In this document: positions 1 through 8,355 of the stretch, piece after piece
Position numbering within the stretch: position 1 is the stretch's first letter
Layout of the letters: the number at the start of each line of letters is the position of its first letter
Notes under the pieces: generated by a model
What the model was told of the DNA's origin: nothing
The model's database searches: none
What the model saw: only the letters and a program-made list of their open reading frames with translations
Program-made: the position numbers and the translations under genes
Assembly (NCBI GenBank): GCA_012103505.1
Contig: WLWP01000001.1
Coordinates: forward strand, 372,001-436,000
Direction: 5' to 3'
DNA length: 64,000 nt
From: Pseudomonadales bacterium
GTDB taxonomy: Bacteria; Pseudomonadota; Gammaproteobacteria; Pseudomonadales; Azotimanducaceae

Positions 1-395
1 ACGTCATGGTGGCCAGTGATGGCGTACCATTTATTGGCGACGCCTCGCATCCTCGAGGAGCCGGAACCTTTGCCCGCGTGTTAGGTCACTATGCGCGGGA
101 CCTTGGTGCGCTGGAGCTAATGGCGGCAATAAGAAAGATGACCATCGATCCGGCACGACGCATCGAGCAAAGCGCGGCATCAATGAAAAGAAAAGGGCGG
201 GTTAGCGTTGGCGCCGATGCTGACATTGTTGTCTTTTCAGCTGAAGATATCTTAGACCAGGCGACCTACTCGCTGCCAGCCAGGCCTTCGATGGGTATTG
301 TCCATGTGCTTGTTAATGGCGAATTCGTCGTTCGAGATGGCGAGCTGAAAGAAGATGCCTTTCCGGGACGACCTATTCGAAGCGAGAAGAAATAG
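1..395 (+). CDS. N-acyl-D-amino-acid deacylase family amidohydrolase, C-terminal part
   Basis: The frame is open from the window edge (codon phase starts at base 3), so the N-terminus and most of the TIM barrel lie outside. What remains carries the typical end of D-aminoacylase-type amidohydrolases: an ASDG segment (the metal-ligand Asp region), a HPRGAGTFARVLGHY stretch, an ARRIE segment, then GADADIVVFS and a final HVLVNGEFVVRDGE beta-sandwich tail. The family hydrolyses N-acyl-D-amino acids. The same tail pattern occurs in the gene at 31046-32764, so these are likely paralogues. The next gene starts 19 bases downstream, which suggests cotranscription. Substrate and cell location cannot be judged from this fragment. 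Confidence 0.85.
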   Translation, partial: VMVASDGVPFIGDASHPRGAGTFARVLGHYARDLGALELMAAIRKMTIDPARRIEQSAASMKRKGRVSVGADADIVVFSAEDILDQATYSLPARPSMGIVHVLVNGEFVVRDGELKEDAFPGRPIRSEKK

Positions 396-414
396 AAGCA
401 GAGGGACTAAACAA

Positions 415-1530
415 ATGCCGTTCTACAACGATTTACGTCCCCCGGCTGACTATGAAACGCGAGACTATGCGTTGGTTTTTCCTAAGATGACGCCCGCAGA
501 GAAGAAACGCACCATAGAGGGGCTGCTGCGACTTCGAGGTGGATTTGCCAATCTCCCGGCGAAACGCGCGGATCAAAATCTCCTGATCGCAAGTTGGAAC
601 ATCAAGGAGTTTGGCCACACGAACCAACGGCTACCTGAAGCTTTTTTCTACATTGCAGAAATCATCGCGCAGTTCGACCTCGTTGCTGTACAAGAGCTCA
701 AATCCGGAATGGCTGATTTGGAACTCCTGATGCGCATCCTAGGTTCGGATTGGGACTTCATCGTCAACGACATTACGAACGGCACGGATGGCAACTCTGA
801 GCGCTCCGCATATTTGTTTAACAAGGAACGCGTACAGCTGTCAGGTCTCGCTGGTGAGATTACGCTCTGGGATGAACTGACCGCGGGAAGCGCTATTAAG
901 CAGCTCAAACGCGCACCTTATTTGACCGGATTCAAGTCTGGGTGGAAAACCTTCGCCATGATCAATCTTCATCTACACCCGGGTGACGATGCTGATGATC
1001 TAGCATTGCGTGGCGAGGATGTGCGGCTGTTGCTAGCGGCGATTGCGGAAAAGATTGCCCGCAATCAGCTGTGGAGCCGCAATTTGATATTGGTCGGCGA
1101 TTTCAATTTTTATGATGCTGACGAAGCAACGATCAGATTGATTGAAGGCGCAGGCTTTTTTGAGATTCAAGGTCTGAAGGGCATTGATACCAACGCCTCC
1201 TTGACCGAAGCCTATGACCGATTCTTCCTTACACGTAATGATTACTTCCAAGTTGTGAAAAACTCAGCCGGTACCGATCGAGCGGGTGTATTCACCCCGT
1301 TTATGCACGTCTATCAAACAGGCGAGCACGCCACCTACCGTGAGGAGATGCTCGAGGACTACACAGGTGCCAAGGATCTTGCGAATGATGACGTCGCGTT
1401 AGAGCGCTACTACAGACATCCTTGGCGCAAGAATCAGGTATCAGATCACTTTCCCATATGGTTCGAATTGACTGTCGATTCGTCGGAGACCTTCCTTCGA
1501 AACAAATTGGCCCAACTGGAGGCACTGTGA
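415..1530 (+). CDS. Endonuclease/exonuclease/phosphatase family protein
   Basis: About 371 residues. The ATG at 415 is preferred over an in-frame ATG at 355 because it lies just after the upstream stop and has an AGAGGGA ribosome site about 10 bases ahead. The DNase I-like EEP fold is visible: a first strand ending ASWNIKEFG (Asn ligand), VAVQELKS (catalytic Glu), LILVGDFNFY (Asp and Asn) and a final SDHFPIWF (Asp-His). These proteins cleave phosphodiester or phosphomonoester bonds with Mg2+. I see no signal peptide. Its 3' end overlaps the next gene by 4 bases (GTGA), so all three genes at 1-3674 are probably one transcript. The substrate (DNA, lipid or other) is unknown. Confidence 0.82.
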   Translation: MPFYNDLRPPADYETRDYALVFPKMTPAEKKRTIEGLLRLRGGFANLPAKRADQNLLIASWNIKEFGHTNQRLPEAFFYIAEIIAQFDLVAVQELKSGMADLELLMRILGSDWDFIVNDITNGTDGNSERSAYLFNKERVQLSGLAGEITLWDELTAGSAIKQLKRAPYLTGFKSGWKTFAMINLHLHPGDDADDLALRGEDVRLLLAAIAEKIARNQLWSRNLILVGDFNFYDADEATIRLIEGAGFFEIQGLKGIDTNASLTEAYDRFFLTRNDYFQVVKNSAGTDRAGVFTPFMHVYQTGEHATYREEMLEDYTGAKDLANDDVALERYYRHPWRKNQVSDHFPIWFELTVDSSETFLRNKLAQLEAL

Positions 1531-3674
1531 AACGCCCCATACTCCTCATAGTTTTATCATCAACCATAGCTTGGATCACATGTGATGTGGTTGCGGAAAC
1601 TGTGACCGTTCACCGAGATCAGTGGGGCGTTCCACATATCGTTTCTGAAACGGACGCGGGCGCGGTGTATGGGTATATGTATGCTCAAGCGCAGGACAAC
1701 TTCTGGCAAATAGAAGACAGCTACATCCAGGCCTTAGGGCGCTATGCAGAGGTTGTTGGCGAACAGGGCGTCGCCTCGGACTATCTCAATCGAGCGTTGC
1801 GCCTAACAAGCCTTGCCCAGGCTGAATATAAGACTCTGCCGCGCGAATTTAAGGCGTTGTTGGACGCAGGAGCAAAAGCGCTGAATGACGCCGTCGCAAC
1901 AGGTGCTAAGCCGCGCTTAATAGAGCGGTTCGAACCTTGGCACATACTCGCCCATGCCAAATTTTACCAATATCAACTCTTTGTTTTTGGGCGTGCACGG
2001 ATTGGTAACGATGAGATTCTCGCGCTCTCTCAGAGTCTACTCGGCTCGCTCACGCCGAATAATTTCGATCTTGGTAGCTTGGCACTTGCGTCGCGTAATC
2101 GGGTGGCTGACGCGCATCAACATGCTGGTTCAAACACTTGGGCGGTTCACGGCAGTCGGACGACGTCCGGGGATACGTATTTGTTTATCAATCCGCACCA
2201 ACCCTATTTTGGACCTGGACAGTGGTACGAGGGACACGTGCAGAGTGCACAAGGGTTAGTTTTTTCTGGCGCGAGTTTCTTTGGCACCCCTTTTCCGACG
2301 ATTGGTCACAACGGACAATTGGGCTGGAGTCATACGGTTAACAGTCCAGACATTGTAGATGTCTATGCGCTAGACGTGCATACCGACGAAGGTTCGATGC
2401 GTTACCGATACGATGGCGGCTTTCGACCCGTCGAGCGTTGGCAGGAAGAGGTAAAAGTCAAAACGGAAGATGGTTTTGAGCAGCGCTCGTTTGAATTCTT
2501 AAGGAGCCATCATGGTCCGATTTTAGCGAAACGAGACGGTCGCCATCTTGCAGTTAGGATGGCCCAATTCGTTGAAGGTGGTCAGTTGCAGCAACGTTTT
2601 GCGATGGTGAAATCTCGTTCACTGGATGAATTCAAGCGTGCACTCGGTAGGCTAGCAACCCCAATGTTCAACACGATGTATGCAGATCGTGAAGGCAACA
2701 TCTTCTATGCCTACTATGGTGCGGTGCCCAGGCGAGATCCGCAGTTTGATTGGTTACAGCCGGTAGATGGCGGAGATACACGCGCGGAGTGGCAGGGCTA
2801 CCACTCACTCGAAGAGCTGCCAACGTTAACCAACCCAGAGCCGGGATATTTACAAAACTGCAACGCCACGCCATTTCTCGCGACAGGGTATGGCGCTAAC
2901 CTGGAGCGCTCCAAGTTTCCTAAATACATGGTTGCAGAGGAAGATAACAATCGGTCTAAGATGTCTCGGGTTCTGCTAGCGGGAGATGAGAAGTTTTCTT
3001 GGAAGAAATTCAAAAAAATGACCTGGGATACACGAGTTATAGAAGCAGATGTTGAGCTACCGCGTCTGGCGCAGGAGTTTATCGCTCGGGACGTGCCGGG
3101 TGAGGCTGGAGAGGCCGCCAAAAAGGCCATTAGGTCTCTGCTCCTATGGGACCGCATGGCAACAACGGGTTCGACCGAAACATCGCTCTATTTCTTCTAC
3201 CGTAACGCCATGGTGCGGGGCGGCATCACTGATCCGGTTCTTGCGTTGCTCCATGCGATCGAGCTGATGGAGTCAACCTACGGGACCACAAAGGTACGCT
3301 GGGGAGACATCAATCGACTGCAGCGAGCACATACGAGTGGACTAGAAGATTTTGACGATGAGGCGCTCAGCCTGCCTATTGCTGGCGGACCTGGAAATCC
3401 GTTTGGCACCATTTTTAATTTTTATACGCGCCCCAAGTCCGGACAGAAAAAAATGTACGGCGTCGCTGGGCATAGCTTTGTCAGTGTTGTACGCTTTTCC
3501 GATGAGGCCCATGCGGAGTCTATTTTGGTATTCGGCGCGAACTCTGATCCCGATTCGCCGCACCACTTTGATCAAAGCCGTCTCTTTGCAAAACAACAAT
3601 ACAAACGCGCTTGGTTTAGTGAGCCAGACGTTGTTGCAAATGCCGTTTCTACTGATCGGCTAGTCTTCAACTAA
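1527..3674 (+). CDS. Penicillin acylase family protein (acyl-homoserine-lactone acylase type)
   Basis: About 715 residues from a GTG at 1527 with GGAGG at 1518-1522. That start gives a clean signal peptide (a hydrophobic run ending near VVAET), whereas an upstream in-frame start would bury it. An Ntn-hydrolase precursor: the alpha-chain region begins VTVHRDQWGVPHI, a spacer follows, and the autocatalytic beta-chain start is the Ser of GSNTWA at about residue 202. In the family, cleavage before this Ser produces the periplasmic heterodimer, which hydrolyses amide bonds of penicillins, acyl-homoserine lactones or other N-acyl compounds. It ends convergently with the next gene, overlapping it by 15 bases. 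AHL-acylase activity is inference. Confidence 0.88.
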   Translation: MKRPILLIVLSSTIAWITCDVVAETVTVHRDQWGVPHIVSETDAGAVYGYMYAQAQDNFWQIEDSYIQALGRYAEVVGEQGVASDYLNRALRLTSLAQAEYKTLPREFKALLDAGAKALNDAVATGAKPRLIERFEPWHILAHAKFYQYQLFVFGRARIGNDEILALSQSLLGSLTPNNFDLGSLALASRNRVADAHQHAGSNTWAVHGSRTTSGDTYLFINPHQPYFGPGQWYEGHVQSAQGLVFSGASFFGTPFPTIGHNGQLGWSHTVNSPDIVDVYALDVHTDEGSMRYRYDGGFRPVERWQEEVKVKTEDGFEQRSFEFLRSHHGPILAKRDGRHLAVRMAQFVEGGQLQQRFAMVKSRSLDEFKRALGRLATPMFNTMYADREGNIFYAYYGAVPRRDPQFDWLQPVDGGDTRAEWQGYHSLEELPTLTNPEPGYLQNCNATPFLATGYGANLERSKFPKYMVAEEDNNRSKMSRVLLAGDEKFSWKKFKKMTWDTRVIEADVELPRLAQEFIARDVPGEAGEAAKKAIRSLLLWDRMATTGSTETSLYFFYRNAMVRGGITDPVLALLHAIELMESTYGTTKVRWGDINRLQRAHTSGLEDFDDEALSLPIAGGPGNPFGTIFNFYTRPKSGQKKMYGVAGHSFVSVVRFSDEAHAESILVFGANSDPDSPHHFDQSRLFAKQQYKRAWFSEPDVVANAVSTDRLVFN

Positions 3675-4913
3675 AACGTTTGCGTGCTCAAGACCGCTTG
3701 AGGTTGCAACATACAACTTCAAATCTAGCTCACTGGCGAGTGAGAGTGTTTGAGTCAACACTTTAGTTTGTCTTGGTTCGTCCACGTACGTAATGCAGAG
3801 TTGATCGGACAGAAAAATACCCTCGCAAGGCAAAGAAGCTATGTCTACCAAGTTGGTAGCAACACCGTAGTCGAGTAGCACTATGCCGAAACCCTCTTGC
3901 GCAAGCTTGATCAGGTTTTGTCGTCGTTCAGCGCACAACCCAGCGGAGCGACGCAGGCCTAGTTTTATCCGCTCCGGTTTGACATCGAAAAACCCAGCTG
4001 CGTCTAGAAGTGTTTGGTAAGACGCATCTTCCTTAAAGTCGTCCGGATCCATGTCTAGTAATAGATAGACACCATCATCTTGACGAGAAACTAGTGCCAG
4101 GGAAGAGCGTATATAGTGGTCTAGAACTTCCCGATATACCGGGCTCTCGCTTATGGCAGATAGTATCTCACGATGGGTCATCTTGCCGCCTGGGAAACCC
4201 CCCTGCAGAAAGGTCTGAATCCCCAACAGGCTGTTATAGGTTCCGTGTAAGAGTTTCTTTGTCTCCACAACAAGCTCGGCGTTCTCGAGCGCTTGGGCCA
4301 CGCTATTCGGTGTAATGTCGACCTGTTTGTTTTCTCTTCCTTTCTTTTCCGTGACTGGGGGTTCACTTGAATGCTTTGATATTTTGTACGACGTCGTAGA
4401 ATGCCGGAGTGTCGCGAGTGAGCTTTCGGCATGCTCAAGTAGATCATTTGCACTGGTTTTTTTGGCGGTTGGAATGACAAAGGCTGCCTTCACCTCTGGC
4501 GAAACTTGCTCGTCGATCAATTGGATTTGATCGTCGAAGATACGGGATAGCTTTGCAGCGGCGAGGCGGAGTTGGCTAGTCTTTGTGATGTTCGCAAGTA
4601 AAACGATTGCCTGTTGATCTTTGTGAACAATCGGGTGATCGGTATTCCGGCAGAAATCAGCCACTCGTTCATGAAAAGCCGCAAACAGGAGCTCTAGCAC
4701 GGCGCTACTCTTCGGCCAGTTTGAAGTGCGCTCTAGATCCACCAAAAGTAGAACGTTGACGCCCTGCTCCTCAGCATTTCGGGAGCGTTGATCAAAAAAA
4801 TGGTCCATCAATTGTCTGTGATTTTCTTGCATTGCTGATGGGCTAGAGAAAATAGTTTTCGGCGCCGATACCGTGAGCGCCGGTCGGCAGTTCTCGAGTG
4901 ATTGAAATTTCAC
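3660..4913 (-). CDS. Degenerate GGDEF-EAL protein
   Basis: 417 residues from a GTG at 4913. An ATG at 4832 is an alternative start that would avoid the 71-base overlap with the upstream HD-GYP gene. The N-terminal half follows a GGDEF fold (VNVLLLVDLERTS, later ANDLLEHAESSLATLRHS), but the active-site position reads VHKDQQAIVLL instead of GGDEF. The C-terminal half follows an EAL fold: the normal DDFGTGYSSL segment appears as LLDYGVATNLVDIASLP, followed by a SDQLCI strand and LDLKLYVATSSG in place of VAEGVE. No EAL signature or catalytic acids are visible. It is therefore probably a c-di-GMP receptor or a protein-interaction module, not an enzyme. Overlap with the HD-GYP gene implies translational coupling. 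Confidence 0.65.
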   Translation of the reverse strand: MKFQSLENCRPALTVSAPKTIFSSPSAMQENHRQLMDHFFDQRSRNAEEQGVNVLLLVDLERTSNWPKSSAVLELLFAAFHERVADFCRNTDHPIVHKDQQAIVLLANITKTSQLRLAAAKLSRIFDDQIQLIDEQVSPEVKAAFVIPTAKKTSANDLLEHAESSLATLRHSTTSYKISKHSSEPPVTEKKGRENKQVDITPNSVAQALENAELVVETKKLLHGTYNSLLGIQTFLQGGFPGGKMTHREILSAISESPVYREVLDHYIRSSLALVSRQDDGVYLLLDMDPDDFKEDASYQTLLDAAGFFDVKPERIKLGLRRSAGLCAERRQNLIKLAQEGFGIVLLDYGVATNLVDIASLPCEGIFLSDQLCITYVDEPRQTKVLTQTLSLASELDLKLYVATSSGLEHANVLVED

Positions 4914-6018
4914 AACTGGCGGCGACGAGATTTGCGGATATGTAGCTGGGGTACGGTTTTTTCGATTTATCGAGAATGATCATCACCTCCGGTTGCAGCC
5001 TTCGATGTCGGTTTTGTGCAGTGACAATGCCTACTTCTCCAGTCGACAGTTCAACTAACGACCCGGTTGGAAAAATGCCGATGATCTGTGTGAACGCGTC
5101 GACGAGGTGCGACTGAAACAGGATGTCTTTGTTTCGATTGAGCTGGCTGATGGCGTCGAATGAGGTCAGAGCGTTAGCGTAAGGTTGTGTGGAGGTCATC
5201 GCGTCGTATGTGTCTGCGATTGCGACGATCCTCGCGTTTATGGGTATCTCCTGGTGCGCAAGGTGTTGTGGATATCCAGCACCGGAATGTCGTTCGTGAT
5301 GACACTCTATGATTTCAATGATGCGATGGTCGTCTATGCCACTTTCCTGCGCGAGACGGCTGCTACCTCGCACATGACTCTTTAGAAGTTTGTACTCTTC
5401 GCTTGAGAGTTCTTCCGGTTTGTTTAGGAGCTTTGAGGGCAGGTTCGCCATCCCGGCATCAGCGAGCGTCGCGCCCATAGCTAAGATCAGCAATTCTGCG
5501 TGATCGTAGCCCATGTGGCGCCCGAGCAGGGTGGCCCAAATTGTTGTCCCCATGGCATGGTTGATTAGGTAGTCGCTCTTTGCCCTCATGCGCATCAAAG
5601 CAGTGAGCGCTTCCTGTTGTTTGATGACGCTTTCGACGAGCGGTCGAACGGCGTTCTCCACCTCTTTCGCACTGGTTCGTTCGTTTGAACGTATGTCTGT
5701 AAATATGCGGTCCATTGCGATGGTTGCTTTATCGAGATCTTGCTTTGTGGTCACGAGGGCTTTTTTCAAAGCGCTGCGCTTCATCGCTGAGCGCGCAGGA
5801 AATCTTGGCTGAGCGAGACTACGGCGTTGTGTGAGCTTGGGGTCGATGAAAACGAATTGACAATTTTCAGCGATAAAATCGATCTCGGCTTCGGAGCTGA
5901 CGAGAAATCCTTGTGTGGCGAAGGGCGTCTCTAACCATGGGCGATCAACTTCAGCAACGTACATGCCAAGTTTTAGCATGCCTACAGGGGTCTGAACGAG
6001 GTTAGATCGATGCGCCAT
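4843..6018 (-). CDS. DUF3391/HD-GYP domain protein with a degenerate HD motif
   Basis: About 391 residues from the ATG at 6018. The open frame extends to 6339, but that would run into the divergent phosphatase gene. The N-terminus is DUF3391-like (VGMLKLGMYVAEVDRPWLETPF). Residues ~155-330 form an HD-GYP domain with HHER-HSGAGYP (GYP at 248-250) and VAIADTYDAMTS intact. The defining HD pair is changed, however: GATLADAGMA stands where the family has G-x-L-HD-x-GK, so His is Ala186 and the following Lys is missing. HD-GYP proteins normally hydrolyse c-di-GMP with a di- or tri-iron centre, and loss of this His should weaken or abolish that. It probably forms an operon with the degenerate GGDEF-EAL gene. 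Confidence 0.82.
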   Translation of the reverse strand: MAHRSNLVQTPVGMLKLGMYVAEVDRPWLETPFATQGFLVSSEAEIDFIAENCQFVFIDPKLTQRRSLAQPRFPARSAMKRSALKKALVTTKQDLDKATIAMDRIFTDIRSNERTSAKEVENAVRPLVESVIKQQEALTALMRMRAKSDYLINHAMGTTIWATLLGRHMGYDHAELLILAMGATLADAGMANLPSKLLNKPEELSSEEYKLLKSHVRGSSRLAQESGIDDHRIIEIIECHHERHSGAGYPQHLAHQEIPINARIVAIADTYDAMTSTQPYANALTSFDAISQLNRNKDILFQSHLVDAFTQIIGIFPTGSLVELSTGEVGIVTAQNRHRRLQPEVMIILDKSKKPYPSYISANLVAASCEISITRELPTGAHGIGAENYFL

Positions 6019-6132
6019 ACATAAGTCTAATAGGTACAGACAAGACCTCCGCTGTCGCGTGAGAACTACATCACAGTTCCAGAGTTTCTTGCAGCCGCTT
6101 ATAGTAGGGAATAGAAAAATGGGAGCGGTGGA

Positions 6133-6906
6133 TTGCACGATCGAATACAGACGGTGGATGGCGCGGTGAACTTGAGGGACTTTGGCGGCTATTCCAACGT
6201 ACAAGGCAGGGTGGTCACTCGAGATAAGTTGTACCGCAGTGGCACGTTGCACTACTTGACCGAGAATGGTGTATCTAAGTTCGAATCGCTCAATGTCCAA
6301 CTTATCTGCGATCTGCGCAGGCAAGACGAAAAAGATCACGAGCCCACGCTTATCGCACCGGAACGGCTGGAAATTCCAATCGATCCAGGTAGCGCAATGG
6401 AGATGAGAGAACGTCTCAGTGATGACGCTTTAGGTTTTGACGATCGGGTTCACTTTATGACTGAACTCACACGGGAACTGACCCGTGATCATGCTGCAGA
6501 TTATGCGCTCATGTTCGAGTCGCTGCTCAGCCATGCTGGTCTCAACGAAGGTGGTGCTTTCCTCGTTCACTGCTCCGCGGGTAAGGACCGAACAGGCGTT
6601 GCTGTGGCTCTGATTCTCCAAGCGCTTGGCGTCGATGAAGAGACTGTCTTCAAGGACTACATGTTTACGAATGAAGCGATCGACTATGAAGGGTTCATTT
6701 TGCCAAGGTTGGTCAAACAATATGAATCTCAAGCTGATATTTCCAAGGCGCTAGTGATGACCCTTGCCGGTGTTCGGGAAGAGTATCTAAAGGCTGCATA
6801 TGCTGCGATTCACGAAGCGCATGAAAGTGTTGAAGTTTATCTACGCGAAGCGATTGGACTTAGCGACAGCGACATCCGGCACCTAAGCGCCCGTTATCTT
6901 TCGTAA
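6133..6906 (+). CDS. Tyrosine-protein phosphatase (Y_phosphatase3 / MptpB type)
   Basis: 257 residues from a TTG at 6133 with GGGAG about 8 bases ahead. The protein starts with the family's NLRDFGGY motif, has DLR around residue 60, and carries the P-loop HCSAGKDRTG with nucleophile Cys147. The extended loop (Lys-Asp after Gly) is typical of bacterial enzymes that act on phosphotyrosine or phosphoinositides. It is cytoplasmic, with no signal peptide. It is transcribed divergently from the HD-GYP gene across about 114 bases, so a shared control region is possible. The substrate is unknown. Confidence 0.9.
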   Translation: MHDRIQTVDGAVNLRDFGGYSNVQGRVVTRDKLYRSGTLHYLTENGVSKFESLNVQLICDLRRQDEKDHEPTLIAPERLEIPIDPGSAMEMRERLSDDALGFDDRVHFMTELTRELTRDHAADYALMFESLLSHAGLNEGGAFLVHCSAGKDRTGVAVALILQALGVDEETVFKDYMFTNEAIDYEGFILPRLVKQYESQADISKALVMTLAGVREEYLKAAYAAIHEAHESVEVYLREAIGLSDSDIRHLSARYLS

Positions 6907-6942
6907 GCACTTTAGACGCTATTTGTTAGAGCGGCGAAATAC

Positions 6943-8331
6943 CTAGAGAGCCGCGAGTATTCGCTGGATATTTTCGATCGTTTGCCTACCCACGGCTTGC
7001 ATCTCTTCTAGTTGCTGCAATGTCGCCTCGTCGAGTTCATAGCCATCCGGTTGTACTTGGCTGAACCCATCAAGACGAGATTGTGCCAACCAATTCGATA
7101 GTTCCGGATCTTCAGCCCAACGTGCGGTATTCAGGCTGTTAGCTAAACTCGTTTTGAGAAAATCTACGTCTGTATCTGGATGTGGCACCGGTGAGCAGAG
7201 TTCGTTCTTGTGCTCGACGTCCTCGTAGGCTGCCTCAACGTGCGCAATGAAAGCTGCGCTAAAGACCTGTTGGCAGGTTCGCACTGACTGCAGTGTGATC
7301 TGCGAACCGTCAAAGACAGGTAGTGGTTCCCGAGTCTGTAGACCGTCAGCCGAGCAGTCAATGTGTAAGGTGCGGGCGTTAGTAGGAATTACACCTTGTT
7401 CAAGGCTTATTTCATCGGTGGAGATTTTTATGACTCGACCCTGCCTAACAACACCCTCTATACGCCTGAGCTGGTCGAGCTCGAGGTGCGTAACGGTCGC
7501 GCACCGATACATCGTCGGCCACACATTCGGGTCAAAGCGTATGAGGGCACCGCTAGATTCAGCCCGATCAAATGCGTCTGTAAAGTCTTTGGCTTCCGCC
7601 AGAGCCTTAGCCTGTTGAGCAAAAACGCTCGCCGTTGTGGATGCTTCCAGACTGCTCGGTTGAATATTAGCGCGATCCAGAATCCATGAATCCCGCGGCA
7701 TGATCCAACGAATTGCACTCGGGTCGACATTGTTTTTCAAAAGGAATAGACATGCGTCCATGCCGGTTTTGCCAGCACCAACGACAACGTATTCCGAATA
7801 CTGACCTTGGACGCGAGGGAGTTGGTTGGGCGGCACGCAATCAACGCCGTCTTCGACTTCGTAAGCAGGGGGCCGAATAGAGGGAACCGTCACATTCATA
7901 TAAGTTGCGTTAACTATCTTGTCACATTTGACCTGATATTCGACTCCCGACACTAAAGACTTAAACGAGCCTGCTTCTCCATATTCGCAATTTGGGAAGT
8001 ACTGTACGCGTCCTGATGCCAGGAATTGCTGTTGCATGACTTGGTCAAAGTAGGCAACGACTTCGCTGTTAGTGGCGAGCTCATATAACCCTTGATTCCA
8101 GCCGGTGGTATCGACGTGATCGCTACCGAGGTGTTTGGAATTGACGCCGTAGAACGCAGAAGGCTGGTGTAGGCGGACGTACGGATAGGCATCATTCCAG
8201 TGACCTCCTGGTTGATGGTGGCGATCTACAATAACGACCGTCGCATCGGTTTCTGTCATCAAGACGTCCGTGAACGCCATACCCATGGCGCCGCTGCCGA
8301 CAACCAAATAGTCTGCTTGGATCTTTTCCAT
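6943..8331 (-). CDS. FAD-dependent NAD(P)-binding oxidoreductase / monooxygenase-like protein
   Basis: 462 residues. An FAD Rossmann motif opens the protein (YLVVGSGAMGMAF, residues ~8-20), followed by DRHHQPGGHWNDAYPYVRLHQPS, which resembles the region after the dinucleotide site in flavin-containing monooxygenases. A second nucleotide motif, VVVGAGKTGMDACL, lies near residue 185. This supports a two-dinucleotide flavoprotein that oxygenates or oxidises a small organic substrate. It is the last gene of a minus-strand set with the amidohydrolase (24-base gap) and nitroreductase, which suggests a joint catabolic pathway. No substrate can be named. Confidence 0.75.
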   Translation of the reverse strand: MEKIQADYLVVGSGAMGMAFTDVLMTETDATVVIVDRHHQPGGHWNDAYPYVRLHQPSAFYGVNSKHLGSDHVDTTGWNQGLYELATNSEVVAYFDQVMQQQFLASGRVQYFPNCEYGEAGSFKSLVSGVEYQVKCDKIVNATYMNVTVPSIRPPAYEVEDGVDCVPPNQLPRVQGQYSEYVVVGAGKTGMDACLFLLKNNVDPSAIRWIMPRDSWILDRANIQPSSLEASTTASVFAQQAKALAEAKDFTDAFDRAESSGALIRFDPNVWPTMYRCATVTHLELDQLRRIEGVVRQGRVIKISTDEISLEQGVIPTNARTLHIDCSADGLQTREPLPVFDGSQITLQSVRTCQQVFSAAFIAHVEAAYEDVEHKNELCSPVPHPDTDVDFLKTSLANSLNTARWAEDPELSNWLAQSRLDGFSQVQPDGYELDEATLQQLEEMQAVGRQTIENIQRILAAL

Positions 8332-8355
8332 TTGTGTAAGAAGTGTCCGCTGAAG

